From Actinophytocola sp963826035 (GTDB lineage Bacteria; Actinomycetota; Actinomycetes; Mycobacteriales; Pseudonocardiaceae): a stretch of 64,000 bases of DNA. Shown here in pieces: positions 41,271 through 49,851 of the stretch (positions within the stretch are counted from its first letter, which is position 1; every line of letters begins with the position of its first letter). The stretch lies in the NCBI GenBank assembly GCA_963826035.1, contig CAWGVZ010000004.1, positions 248,001-312,000 on the forward strand. Direction: 5' to 3'. Under the pieces are notes generated by a model. The model worked only from the letters and a program-made list of their open reading frames with translations. It made no database searches and was not told the DNA's origin. The position numbers were made by a program, and so were the translations under genes.

Positions 41271-42757
41271 GAGTAGGCCCTCTGCAGCCCGTACTTGCCG
41301 GGGTTCATGATGTTGTTGGGGTCCAACGCCTTCTTCACCTGGAGCATCACGTCGTAGCCGCCGCCCAGCTCCATGGGCACGAGATCGACCTCGCCCTCGC
41401 GGCACGAGCCGTGGCAGGCGCTGATGGAACCGCCGTACCGCAGGGAGATCTCGGCGATGTCCCGTTTCGCGTCGACCCAGGCGGCCCAGGCGGCGTCGTC
41501 GAGCCGCTGCTCCCAGATGCCCACGTCGATCTCCGTGAGGTAGTCCACGCCCGTGTCGGCGCTGGTGTAGAAGAACATTCCCCAGTCGTCGAACACGTCG
41601 TGCCGCTCGCGCAGGCGCGCGACGATCGCGTGCCAGTGCTCCCGCACGGCCGGCAGGTCGGTGTAGGCGATGGCCGCGTCCTCGCAGTGCCAGCTCATGG
41701 GCGCCACCTGTCCGGCGGCCGTCCGGCCGTGCAGCGGGGTGGCGTACCGGTCGTGCCGGGCGGCCCAGTCACCTTGGGAGATCTCGTCGCCCAGGTACCG
41801 GGCGCCGGCGTCGCGGGCCACGCGCATGAGCCGCTTGCCGCCCGCCCGCACCTCGTCGGAGTTGCCGTACGCCGCGGCGCACACGAGTGCCCGGACGTCG
41901 GCCGGCTGCGGGATGTACGCCTCGTCGTCGCGGCGCAGGTAGTCCACCTTCCACTCGTCGAACAGGACGGCGCCCGCGAACGTCGCCACGCCCGCGCGGG
42001 CGAGCCGGCCGAGGCAGGCATAGGCGCTGTCGAAGTCGGCGAACGCCCAGAACGGCGAGAACTCCGCCTCCGGCTTGGGATACAGCTTCAAGGTGGCCTC
42101 GGTGGCGATGCCGAGCGTGCCCTGGTGCCCCATGAACAGGTGCTTGAGCTGGTAGCCACTGGAGCTCTTGGACACCTTGGCGCCGCCGCCGTCGCCGACC
42201 CGGATCACCCGGCCGGTGGGCAGCACCATCTCGAAGCTCAGCACCAGATCTCTCGTGTGCCCGTAACGGGAGCCGACGAGCGACCAGCCGCTCGTGCCGA
42301 TCCGCCCGCCGACCAGCGAGCACGGATAGGACGCCGGGTCGTCCGGGTAGATCAGCCCGTGCCTTGCCAGGCTTTCGTTGAGCTTCAACATGTTGATGCC
42401 CGGCCCGACCGTGCACGTGCGGTTGTCGAGGTCGATCTCCTTGATCTCGTTCATCCGCTTGACGTCCACCACGATGCCGCGCCGCTCGGGCACCGCGCCG
42501 TCCGTGAGGCCGGTGCCGCCGTCCCTCGGCACGATGGGAATGCGGTGCGCGTTGGCGATCCGCACGACCTCGGCGACCTCCTCGGTCGACCCCGGCATCA
42601 CCACCAGGTCCGGGATCCGCTCACGCCAGCGGTGCACGGGGAACGGCGCGGGCACGCGGGCCCTGTTCATCCGCGCGGTCTTCGAGGTGAGCACGTACTC
42701 GCCGCCGAGCGCGTCGACCAGCTCACCGAGCACGCGGTCACTCAGTTGTGTCGTCAC
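41267..42757 (-). CDS. FAD-linked oxidase (GlcD/VAO-type)
   Basis: A 496-residue flavoprotein of the vanillyl-alcohol-oxidase / D-lactate dehydrogenase family. The PP-loop FAD domain has IPIVPRDGGTGLTDGAVPERRGIVVDVKRM and SLVGGRIGTSGWSLVGSRYGHTRDLVLSFEMVLPTGRVI, with HGSCREGEVDLV late in the cap domain. Members oxidise 2-hydroxy acids, alcohols or amines and often partner with an Fe-S subunit encoded next door, as here. The start is GTG 42757, overlapping the Fe-S gene stop by 4 bp. Confidence 0.9.
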   Translation of the reverse strand: MTTQLSDRVLGELVDALGGEYVLTSKTARMNRARVPAPFPVHRWRERIPDLVVMPGSTEEVAEVVRIANAHRIPIVPRDGGTGLTDGAVPERRGIVVDVKRMNEIKEIDLDNRTCTVGPGINMLKLNESLARHGLIYPDDPASYPCSLVGGRIGTSGWSLVGSRYGHTRDLVLSFEMVLPTGRVIRVGDGGGAKVSKSSSGYQLKHLFMGHQGTLGIATEATLKLYPKPEAEFSPFWAFADFDSAYACLGRLARAGVATFAGAVLFDEWKVDYLRRDDEAYIPQPADVRALVCAAAYGNSDEVRAGGKRLMRVARDAGARYLGDEISQGDWAARHDRYATPLHGRTAAGQVAPMSWHCEDAAIAYTDLPAVREHWHAIVARLRERHDVFDDWGMFFYTSADTGVDYLTEIDVGIWEQRLDDAAWAAWVDAKRDIAEISLRYGGSISACHGSCREGEVDLVPMELGGGYDVMLQVKKALDPNNIMNPGKYGLQRAYS

Positions 42758-43992
42758 CGGCCCGTGCTCCCGCCCACCTCGATGCCGCAGGACTCGGCCA
42801 GCAGCTCGTGCAGGTCGACCACGTCGATCGAGCGGGCCTCGCCGGCCTCGGACAGCGGCCGCTCGGACCACGGGCACGCCGAAACCAGTGTGTCCACCCC
42901 GAGTTCCGCGGCTTTGTCCACACGCGACGCACTGATCTTCGCGGTCAGCTCCGGCTTCTCGACCGGCAGCCCGCCGCCGCCACCGGAGCAGTAGGACCAC
43001 TGGGTGACCCGGTCGACGTCGTGGAAGGTCAGGCCGGGGATGGCGCGCAGGATCTGACGCGGCTCCTGCCAGACGCCCTTGCGTTTGTTGAGCCGGCACG
43101 GGTCGTGGTAGGTGATCGTCCGTTCGATGGGGACGGTCGGGGTGAGCTTTCCTTCTTCCAGGAACTGGGCGAGCAGCTCGACCACCAACACGATCTCGAT
43201 GTCGAAGGCGGCGCCGAAGTAGCCGGGGTAGTCCTCGGTGAAGGTGATGTAGTCGTGCGGGTCGAGCACCAGCACCCGCTTGACGCCGCTCGCGCGCCAG
43301 TCGGCCAGGTTGTGCTCGGCGAAGCGCCGGGACTGGTCGCGGTAGCCCATCTCGGCCGCCGGCCCGCCGCAGCACCACTGCTCGCGCATGAGTCCGAAGC
43401 CGTAGCCGGCCTGTTGGAGGAGTTGCGCGACCGCGCGCGGCACGGACGTCCGGTAGAACGCGGCCTCGCAGTCGACGAACAGGATGGTCTCGCCGCCGAT
43501 GGGGAGGTCGAGTCCGGCGGCCCAGTCGCGCACGTTCTCCTGGGCGACCGGGACCTCGCCGAGCACGGGCTCGTGGGAGCGCTGGTCGGTCAGCCGGTTC
43601 CAGTTCCGGTAGCCGGGTTGGTGGACGTCGTTGTCCACGGCCAGCGCGCGCATCTGCTTCACCAGGTCGACCGTGCGGGTGCGGAAGCGGTAGAAGTCGC
43701 CGGTGAACAACGTGTTCGGGCAACGCAGTTCGCAGGCGCCGCACTGGGTGCAGTTGACGTAGTCCTCGGCCACGTCCTCGACCGTCAGCTCGCCCTGCTC
43801 CATGGCCACGACGTTCGCGTGGAAGGCCGTGGGGGTCCACGACTCGTTGCGGGTCACCTGCATGACCGGGCACACCTCACGGCAGAACTTGTGCCCGGAG
43901 GAGAAGCAGTTGTAGGCGGCGTTGCGCCAGTCGGACAGGAACTCCATGGTCACCGGTGCGTGTCCCGAGGTGGTGGGCTCGGTCTCCGTCAT
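42754..43992 (-). CDS. Fe-S oxidoreductase (GlcF/HdrD-like)
   Basis: A 412-residue Fe-S protein. N-terminal clusters are CFSSGHKFCREVCP and NCTQCGACELRCP (CxxCxxCxxxCP ferredoxin-type). The body has the CCG-domain signatures WCCGGPAAEMG and HDPCRLNKRKG, and a second glycine-rich segment YCSGGGGG where the usual CCG reads CSG. It should take electrons from the neighbouring FAD oxidase and pass them to the respiratory chain. It is the first gene of the six-gene operon, with AGGAGG before ATG 43992. Confidence 0.88.
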   Translation of the reverse strand: MTETEPTTSGHAPVTMEFLSDWRNAAYNCFSSGHKFCREVCPVMQVTRNESWTPTAFHANVVAMEQGELTVEDVAEDYVNCTQCGACELRCPNTLFTGDFYRFRTRTVDLVKQMRALAVDNDVHQPGYRNWNRLTDQRSHEPVLGEVPVAQENVRDWAAGLDLPIGGETILFVDCEAAFYRTSVPRAVAQLLQQAGYGFGLMREQWCCGGPAAEMGYRDQSRRFAEHNLADWRASGVKRVLVLDPHDYITFTEDYPGYFGAAFDIEIVLVVELLAQFLEEGKLTPTVPIERTITYHDPCRLNKRKGVWQEPRQILRAIPGLTFHDVDRVTQWSYCSGGGGGLPVEKPELTAKISASRVDKAAELGVDTLVSACPWSERPLSEAGEARSIDVVDLHELLAESCGIEVGGSTGR

Positions 43993-44008
43993 GCCGACTC
44001 CTCCTGCT

Positions 44009-44022
44009 GTGACGGCCGTCAC
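44009..44022 (+). promoter_or_regulatory. 14-bp perfect palindrome in operon leader
   Basis: GTGACGGCCGTCAC is a perfect palindrome between the Fe-S gene ribosome binding site and the divergent promoter region. It may be a second operator or a leader hairpin. Confidence 0.45.
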
Positions 44023-44035
44023 GATAGGCTTAAAC

Positions 44036-44049
44036 ATATGACTTCATAT
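44036..44049 (+). promoter_or_regulatory. Putative GntR operator
   Basis: ATATGACTTCATAT has perfect 6-bp arms (ATATGA and TCATAT) around two bases. It lies between the divergent GntR gene and the six-gene operon, at the position of the operon promoter. FadR/GntR regulators commonly bind such short palindromes. Confidence 0.6.
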
Positions 44050-44077
44050 TTCAAATGGCAAGAGTAGGCTCTGGCCC

Positions 44078-44833
44078 GTGACCGACGTGGACGTCTCGGG
44101 GGCGGCCCGGCATGTGGTGTTCGCGCCGCTGCGGGACGGGGGCCGGGTCGAGGTCGTCGCCAGACGGATCAGCGAGGCCATCGGACTCGGGCTGATCGCG
44201 GACGGCGAGCAGCTGCCGAGCGAGCTGGAGCTGGCCGGCGCGTTGAACGTGTCCACCGTGACCCTGCGCGAGGCGCTCGCTCTGCTCCGACAACGCGGGC
44301 TGGTGGAGACGCGGCGCGGGCGCGGCGGTGGGTCGTTCGTGCGCGCACCGGTCGACGCGTCGGTCGAGCGGCTGCGCACCGTGCTGCGCGAGACCGGGGT
44401 GCACGAGCTGCGGGAGATCGGCGACCACCTGCTGGCCGTGACCGCCACGGCCGCGAAGCTGGCCGCGCTTCGCGCTTCGGAGGACCAACTGACCCGGCTC
44501 GGTGACCTGATCGACCAGCTGGCGGCCGCCGAGACGGTCGGCGAGCGGCGGCGGGCCGACGGGCGGTTCCACATCGAGATCGCGGCCGCCGCGCAGTCCA
44601 CCCGGCTGACCCGTCAGGAGATCGACCTGCAGGGCGAGATCGGCGAGCTGCTGTGGATCCCGTTCGGCGAGGCCATCGTGCGGGACGAGCGGGTGGCACA
44701 GCACCGGGCGTTGCTGGCCGCCATCGCGGCCGGGGACGGCGAGCTGGCCCGGCGGCTCACGGAGGAGCAGGTGGAGCTGGCCATCTCCCGGTTGATCGAG
44801 TTCCATCTACAACTCAGCCATCGGGAGCCCTAA
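44078..44833 (+). CDS. GntR/FadR-family transcriptional regulator
   Basis: A 251-residue GntR regulator. The winged HTH is LGLIADGEQLPSELELAGALNVSTVTLREALALLRQRGLVETRRGRGGGSFV, and the C-terminal helical FCD ligand domain has DLIDQLAAAETVGERRRADGRFHIEIAAAAQ. It is divergent from the six-gene catabolic operon and likely represses it until a pathway acid or amine binds the FCD metal site. GTG 44078 follows TAGGCT (44065-44070) at a leaderless-like distance of 8 nt. The cache-domain gene follows directly. Confidence 0.92.
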   Translation: MTDVDVSGAARHVVFAPLRDGGRVEVVARRISEAIGLGLIADGEQLPSELELAGALNVSTVTLREALALLRQRGLVETRRGRGGGSFVRAPVDASVERLRTVLRETGVHELREIGDHLLAVTATAAKLAALRASEDQLTRLGDLIDQLAAAETVGERRRADGRFHIEIAAAAQSTRLTRQEIDLQGEIGELLWIPFGEAIVRDERVAQHRALLAAIAAGDGELARRLTEEQVELAISRLIEFHLQLSHREP

Positions 44834-44843
44834 GGTGGAGCGC

Positions 44844-45533
44844 GTGAGCCAGTACGCCGCCGTGGCTGCCCTGCTCAGGGACACGTTCGACGGAGTCGAG
44901 GCGCTCCGCGAGCTGGCGGTGGGCGTGCACTCCCGCGCCGTCGCCTCGGGGCGGGCACCGACCACAGTGGACCTGGAGACCATCCGGCCGACCGTGCTGG
45001 CGCACCTGGCGTCGCATCCTCGGCTGGCCGGCACCGGTGTGATCGCCGCGCCCGGCACGCTCGGCGACCAGCCGCGCTGGCTCGAGTGGTGGCGTCGTCC
45101 CATTGCCGGCGCCGACCCCGCGCCGCTGGCGGTCGACCTGGACCCGGGAAGCATCGGCAGCTACGAGTATCCGCTGGCGCCGTGGTTCGAGGTGCCCAGC
45201 CGCACGGGCAAGCGGGTGGTGGTCGGCCCGTACGTGGACTACGCCGGCACCGACGAGTACATCCTCACGTTCGCCGCGCCGATCACCAGCGACGCCGGCT
45301 TCTTCGGTGTGGCGGCGGCCGACATCCGCGCGAACGACCTCGAACGCGCCATGCTGCCCATGCTGAACGCGGAGGGTCCGGCCACGCTGCTGGTGAACGC
45401 CACGGGCCGGGTGTTGGCGTCGAACTCGCCGGCCACCATCGTGGGTTCGATGGTGAGCCTCGAGAAGGGCACCCGGCTGGACTCGGAGTGGTCCGACTGT
45501 GTTGGCCTGCCGTGGTTCCTGGTGCGGCAGTGA
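44844..45533 (+). CDS. Soluble cache-domain protein
   Basis: A protein of about 229 residues with a cache-type small-molecule binding fold: YEYPLAPWFEVPSRTGKRVVVGPYVDYAGTDEYILTFAAPI and FFGVAAADIRANDLERAML. Cache domains normally sense ligands outside the cell as part of chemoreceptors or kinases. Here there is no signal peptide, membrane helix or output domain, so it seems to be a free cytosolic binder. GTG 44844 is preferred because AAGGTGGAG lies just before it; GTG 44835 is possible. It lies 10 bp after the GntR stop and may share its ligand. Confidence 0.82.
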   Translation: MSQYAAVAALLRDTFDGVEALRELAVGVHSRAVASGRAPTTVDLETIRPTVLAHLASHPRLAGTGVIAAPGTLGDQPRWLEWWRRPIAGADPAPLAVDLDPGSIGSYEYPLAPWFEVPSRTGKRVVVGPYVDYAGTDEYILTFAAPITSDAGFFGVAAADIRANDLERAMLPMLNAEGPATLLVNATGRVLASNSPATIVGSMVSLEKGTRLDSEWSDCVGLPWFLVRQ

Positions 45534-45960
45534 TCAAGATTCGCCCCGCGACCGAGCCTGACCTGCCGTCCCTGCTGGGGCTCTACGCCGAGCTGCATCC
45601 CGATGACCCGCCGCCCGCCGACGCGGTCGAGGTGTGGCGGCGGATAGCGGTGCAGCAGGGCCGCACGATCCTGGTGGCCGAGTCGCCGGGACCGTGGTCG
45701 GCACGGTCGACTGTGCCATCCTGCCGAACCTGACCCGCGGCGGGCGGGCGTTCATGGTGGTGGAGAACGTGGTGGTGGCTTCGGCTGCCCGGCGCGGTGG
45801 TGTGGGTGCGGTGCTCATGGACGCCGCGGTGACGCTGGCGCGGGCGGCCGGTTGCTACAAGGTCCAACTGCTGTCCCGGATGACGCGGGACGCCTAGCAC
45901 GCGTTCCACGAGTCGTGCGGGTTTCAGCCGGTGGCGCAGGGCTTCCGGCTGTATCTATAG
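45530..45960 (+). pseudogene. GNAT acetyltransferase pseudogene
   Basis: A GNAT-family N-acetyltransferase reading MIKIRPATEPDLPSLLGLYAEL from GTG 45530 (overlapping the cache gene stop). It loses frame at about 45687-45692 (missing base after CCGGG) and continues in the next frame as TVVGTVDCAILPNLTRGG and ENVVVASAARRGGVGAVLMDAA (acetyl-CoA motif A). It then meets TAG at 45895-45897, followed by the expected HAFHESCGFQPVAQGFRLYL and a stop at 45958-45960. One indel plus one nonsense codon make it unlikely to be functional. The ancestral substrate is unknown. Confidence 0.78.
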
Positions 45961-47460
45961 ATTCCGGTGGTTTTGCGGGGACGATCGCCGACGCAGCGTC
46001 CGAACCACGGACCACCCGATGAGCAACACGATCGCCCCGAACAGCGACGCGGCGATCGGCTCCCCCAGGAACCCGAGCAGCGACCCGTCGAACGTCCGCA
46101 TGGAACGCCGGAACGCCGCCTCGAAGATGGACCCGAGCACGAACGCCAACACCAACGGTCCCGGCGCGAACCCCACCTTCTTCATGAGATATCCGAGCAC
46201 CCCAAGGCCAACCACCAGGAACATGTCGAACACGTTCATCCGTACCGTGTAGACCCCGATCATCGTGATCAGCACGGTCAGCGGCGCCAGGATGGCCGGC
46301 CGGATCCGCAGGATGCGCACGAACATCCCGATCAGCGGCAGGCTCATGGCGAGCAACAGCAGATTGCCGACATACATGGAGTTGACGACGCCCCAGAACA
46401 GCTCGGGCTCCTCGTCCACGAGCATCGGCCCCGGCCGGATTCCCTGCAGCAGCAACGCCCCGAACATCACTGCCATGGTCGCGTTCGCCGGAATCCCGAG
46501 CGACAGCAAGGGAATGAACGACGACGTGGCGGCCGCGTTGTTCGCCGTCTCCGGGCCGGCGACGCCCTGGATGGCGCCCTTGCCGAACTCCTCGGGCTTC
46601 TTGGTGGCCTTGCGTTCCACGGCATAGGCGACCATCGAGGACATGGTGGCGCCGCCACCGGGCAGGATGCCCAGCAGGAACCCGAGTACCGACCCGCGGC
46701 CGATGGCCCCGCGCGACTCGCGCAGGTCCTGGCGCGTCGGGTAGACCGAGCCGACGGGCGCGGGCCGCGGCGGGGCGGACCGCAGCGACTCGAGGTTGTA
46801 GAGGATCTCGCCGATGCCGAACACACCCATGGCGAGCACCACGAAGTCGATGCCGTCGAGCAGTTCGTCGGAGCCGAACGTCAGCCGCTCGGTGCCGAGC
46901 AGCGGGTCCTGGCCGATGGTCGCGAGGAGCAGGCCCAGCGCGGCCATCAGCAGGTTCTTCGCCGTGGAGCCGGTGCCGAGCGTGGTGACCAGCAGGATGC
47001 CGAGCAGCGCGAGCATCGTGTACTCGGCCGGCCCGAAGTCCAGCGCGAACCCGGCGACCACCGGCGCCACGAACGTCAGCGCGATGATGGAGATGGTGCC
47101 GCCGATGAACGAGCCGATGGCCGAGATGCCGAGCGCCGCCCCCGCCCGGCCCTTCTTCGCCATCTCGTGCCCGTCGATCGCCGTGACGACGCTCGACGCC
47201 TCGCCCGGCAGCCGCAGCAGCACCGACGTGATCGTGCCGCCGTACTGGGCGCCGTAGAAGATGCCGGCCAGCATGATGATCGCCGAGGTCGGCTCCATGC
47301 TGTAGGTGATGGGCAGCAGGATGGCGATGGTCGCGGCGGGCCCGAGTCCCGGCAGCACGCCGACCAGCATGCCGAGCGTGACGCCCAGCAGGCAGAACAG
47401 CAGGTTCTCCGGCTGGAAGACGACCCCGAAACCGTCCAGCACTGGGGTGAGGAAACCCAT
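45955..47460 (-). CDS. tctA: Tripartite tricarboxylate transporter large permease (TctA)
   Basis: A 501-residue permease with about 12 helices. Diagnostic pieces are VLPGLGPAATIAILLPITYSM, FYGAQYGGTITSVLLRLPGEASSVVTAIDGHEMAKKGRAG and LPGGGATMSSMVAYAVERKATK with AGPETANNAAATSSFIPLLSLGIP, all hallmarks of TctA. It uses the ion gradient to take up a dicarboxylate, citrate-like or other organic acid delivered by TctC. It is the last gene of tctCBA on the minus strand, 20 bp after tctB. Confidence 0.95.
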   Translation of the reverse strand: MGFLTPVLDGFGVVFQPENLLFCLLGVTLGMLVGVLPGLGPAATIAILLPITYSMEPTSAIIMLAGIFYGAQYGGTITSVLLRLPGEASSVVTAIDGHEMAKKGRAGAALGISAIGSFIGGTISIIALTFVAPVVAGFALDFGPAEYTMLALLGILLVTTLGTGSTAKNLLMAALGLLLATIGQDPLLGTERLTFGSDELLDGIDFVVLAMGVFGIGEILYNLESLRSAPPRPAPVGSVYPTRQDLRESRGAIGRGSVLGFLLGILPGGGATMSSMVAYAVERKATKKPEEFGKGAIQGVAGPETANNAAATSSFIPLLSLGIPANATMAVMFGALLLQGIRPGPMLVDEEPELFWGVVNSMYVGNLLLLAMSLPLIGMFVRILRIRPAILAPLTVLITMIGVYTVRMNVFDMFLVVGLGVLGYLMKKVGFAPGPLVLAFVLGSIFEAAFRRSMRTFDGSLLGFLGEPIAASLFGAIVLLIGWSVVRTLRRRSSPQNHRNL

Positions 47461-47480
47461 GTGTCCTCTCAGAAGTGAAC

Positions 47481-47996
47481 TCAGAAATGGACGATGTGCG
47501 GCAGGGAGACGTCGAGCCCGGTGATGAACAGCAGGTACAGCGCGGCGGTCGCGCCGAGCGAGACGGTCACCGTGACCAGCCACGACTCGCGGCCGAGAAC
47601 CTTGAGCCACAGCACCAACAACGCGGCCGTGGGGATCTCGAAGCCGACCCGCTCGAACAGCAGCGCGTACCCGAGCAGCGAGACGACCGCGACCGCCACG
47701 ATGATCGACTCGCGGCCGAACCGTTCCTCCTCGCCGGTGGGCGCGGGCCGCATGGCGAGCACGGCGGCGAGCACCACCATGGCCACGCTGACGATCAGCG
47801 GCCACAGCCCCGGTCCGGGGTCGGCCAGGTCACCCAGGCCGAGCTGCCAGGACAGCACGGCCGCGAGCACCCCGACGGCCAGCGGCACGAGCGCGGCGAC
47901 CAGGTTCTGCCGCCGCGCGTACCCCTCGTCGACGGCGACGGACCCGTCGACACGGTCCGACTCGCTGTCGAAACCGTCCGACTCGCCGTCGGTCAC
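47481..47996 (-). CDS. tctB: Tripartite tricarboxylate transporter small permease (TctB)
   Basis: A 171-residue membrane protein with four hydrophobic helices (VAALVPLAVGVLAAVLSW, WPLIVSVAMVVLAAVLAM, SIIVAVAVVSLLGYALLF and VTVTVSLGATAALYLLFITG), the standard TctB layout. The acidic N-terminal 35 residues (DGESDGFDSESDRVDG) are an unusual extension. The start is GTG 47996, overlapping the tctC stop by 4 bp. Confidence 0.88.
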   Translation of the reverse strand: MTDGESDGFDSESDRVDGSVAVDEGYARRQNLVAALVPLAVGVLAAVLSWQLGLGDLADPGPGLWPLIVSVAMVVLAAVLAMRPAPTGEEERFGRESIIVAVAVVSLLGYALLFERVGFEIPTAALLVLWLKVLGRESWLVTVTVSLGATAALYLLFITGLDVSLPHIVHF

Positions 47997-48985
47997 GACG
48001 TGCCGCGCAGATCGATGCCCAGCTCCTCGGTCAGCGCCGCGAACTCCTCGCTGCTCGTTTCCACCTGGGCGCGGGCGGCGTCGCCGTCCACGTTCCACTC
48101 GCCGATGTAGTTGTCCGCCAACAGCTTCGTGAACTCGGGCGACGCCACGGCCTCGTCGATGGCCTCGGACAGCTTCGTCAGGACGTCGTCCGGCAGGTCG
48201 GCCGGGGCGGCCACGAACCGGCGCTGGTCCACCACGATCGGCTGGCCGGCCTCGGTGGCCGTCGGCACGTCGGGCAGCGCCTCGATCCGCTCCTTGGCGA
48301 ACACCACCAGCGGGCGCAGCGCGCCCGCCTCGACCTGCTCATAGGCCTCGGCGATCTGCAGCGAGCCGGCGTTCACCTTGTCGCCGAGCAGCGCGTTGAG
48401 CAGTGGGCCGCCGCCGTCGAACGGCACGGGGGTCGCGTTGACGCCGGCCGTGCCGAACAGCAGTGCCTGCGAGAGCTGGCTGCCCGTACCCGCGCCGGTG
48501 GTGCCGTAGGTGACGCGGTCGGCCGCCAGCAGGTCCTCGAGTGACTGGTACGGCGACTGGGCCGGCACGGTCAGCACGTAGTCCTCGACCGTGAGGCCCT
48601 TCACGATCGTCATGTCGTCGAGCTGGATCGCGTCCGGGTCGTCGACGATCAGCGGGCCGATGGCGAACAGCGACTGGGGCATGACCGCCAGCCGGTGGCC
48701 GTCCGGCTTGCTGGCGAACACGTCCTTGCCCGCGATCTTTCCGTTGGCGCCCGGCTTGTTGACCACCACCGTGTCGCCGCCGAGGGGCCCCTCGATGCTC
48801 TGCGCGAGCCCCCGGGTGATCAGGTCCGTGCTGCCGCCCGGATCCGAGGGCACCGTGAACTCCACGGCCCTGCTCGGATAGTCACCGCCACCACCGCTGT
48901 CCGAACCGCCGCCTTCGACCGAGCACGCGGACAGCAGCACCGCTGCCGCGAACACCAGGACGCCCTGCCGCATCCGAATCATCAT
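47993..48985 (-). CDS. tctC: Tripartite tricarboxylate transporter substrate-binding lipoprotein (TctC)
   Basis: A 330-residue extracytoplasmic binding protein of the Bug/TctC family. A lipoprotein signal ends in LLSAC, and the mature protein begins with a Gly/Ser spacer then DYPSRAVEFTVPSDPGGSTDLITRGLAQSIE, the family N-terminal pattern. It includes VNKPGANGKIAGKDVFASKPDGHRL. Bug proteins bind carboxylates through a water network. ATG 48985 has GGAGG 4 nt upstream; a second ATG follows at once. It is divergent from the IclR regulator. Confidence 0.93.
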   Translation of the reverse strand: MMIRMRQGVLVFAAAVLLSACSVEGGGSDSGGGGDYPSRAVEFTVPSDPGGSTDLITRGLAQSIEGPLGGDTVVVNKPGANGKIAGKDVFASKPDGHRLAVMPQSLFAIGPLIVDDPDAIQLDDMTIVKGLTVEDYVLTVPAQSPYQSLEDLLAADRVTYGTTGAGTGSQLSQALLFGTAGVNATPVPFDGGGPLLNALLGDKVNAGSLQIAEAYEQVEAGALRPLVVFAKERIEALPDVPTATEAGQPIVVDQRRFVAAPADLPDDVLTKLSEAIDEAVASPEFTKLLADNYIGEWNVDGDAARAQVETSSEEFAALTEELGIDLRGTS

Positions 48986-48997
48986 CGATCCTCCGGT

Positions 48998-49015
48998 CGT
49001 CTCCATATGTAGACG
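48998..49015 (+). promoter_or_regulatory. Putative IclR operator for tctCBA
   Basis: CGTCTCCATATGTAGACG is a palindrome with 16 of 18 symmetric positions, centred between the divergent tctC and iclR starts. Size and position fit an IclR-family operator. Confidence 0.62.
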
Positions 49016-49064
49016 TTGTTCACGGATGCAGGAGTGTGTCTCGAATCTTGCTAGGCTGTCAACC

Positions 49065-49850
49065 GTGGAAGACCGAGAAACGGGCGTGCGTGGCGTCAAG
49101 TCCGCGGCGCGAGCGGTGGACCTGCTCGAACTGTTGGCGTCCCGGCAGAACCGGCCGGCGCGGCTGCGTGAGCTGAGCGAGGCGCTCGACGCGCCGCGCA
49201 GCAGCGTCTACGCGCTGATCCGCACGCTGGTCGAACGCGGCTGGGTGCGGGCGGACGCCACGGGAAACCTGTACAGCATCGGCATTCGGGCGCTGCTCGC
49301 CGGCACCACCTACCTCGATACCGATCCATACCTGCGGATCGTGCAGCCACACATCAACGAGCTGTCGGCCGAGCTCGACGAGACCATCCACTTCGGCCGG
49401 CTCGACCGCGGCGACATCGTCTACCTGGCGACCAAGGAGTCGACCAAGTACCTGCGGCCGTTCAGCCGGGTGGGGCGCCGGCTGCCGGCGTTCAGCACGG
49501 CCATGGGCAAGTCGCTGCTGGCCGAGCGGCTGGACCTGGGCATCGACGCGCACATCCCGCGCCAGCTCACCCCGCTCACGCCGAACACCCTGACCGAGTA
49601 CGACGCGCTGGTCCGCGACCTGGAGCTGACCCGCTCGCGGGGCTACGCGATCGACGACGAGGAGAACTACGTCGGCGTCACGTGCGTCGGGTTCGCGCTG
49701 CGCTACCTGAACCCGGCCATGGACGCGCTCAGCTGCTCGGTCCCCGTCGAACGCCTTGGCGGCGGCCGAATGGCGGAGGTGGTCGACGCCATGGAACGCA
49801 CCCGGCGGGCCATCGAACGCATGGCCCCGGCGGACCTGGCCGCACCGTAG
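49065..49850 (+). CDS. IclR-family transcriptional regulator
   Basis: A 261-residue IclR regulator. The N-terminal winged HTH reads SAARAVDLLELLASRQNRPARLRELSEALDAPRSSVYALIRTLVERGWV, and the C-terminal effector domain has RLPAFSTAMGKSLLAERL and GYAIDDEENYVGVTCVGFALR. It probably controls tctCBA in response to the transported acid. GTG 49065 is chosen because TAGGCT ends 8 nt before it and the HTH begins at the normal distance. An upstream ATG at 49026 is less likely. Confidence 0.92.
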   Translation: MEDRETGVRGVKSAARAVDLLELLASRQNRPARLRELSEALDAPRSSVYALIRTLVERGWVRADATGNLYSIGIRALLAGTTYLDTDPYLRIVQPHINELSAELDETIHFGRLDRGDIVYLATKESTKYLRPFSRVGRRLPAFSTAMGKSLLAERLDLGIDAHIPRQLTPLTPNTLTEYDALVRDLELTRSRGYAIDDEENYVGVTCVGFALRYLNPAMDALSCSVPVERLGGGRMAEVVDAMERTRRAIERMAPADLAAP

Positions 49851-49851
49851 T

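Noticed and set aside
44051..44806. Minus-strand frame opposite the GntR gene
   Set aside because: The GntR HTH and FCD domain on the plus strand explain the region; the antisense is compositional.
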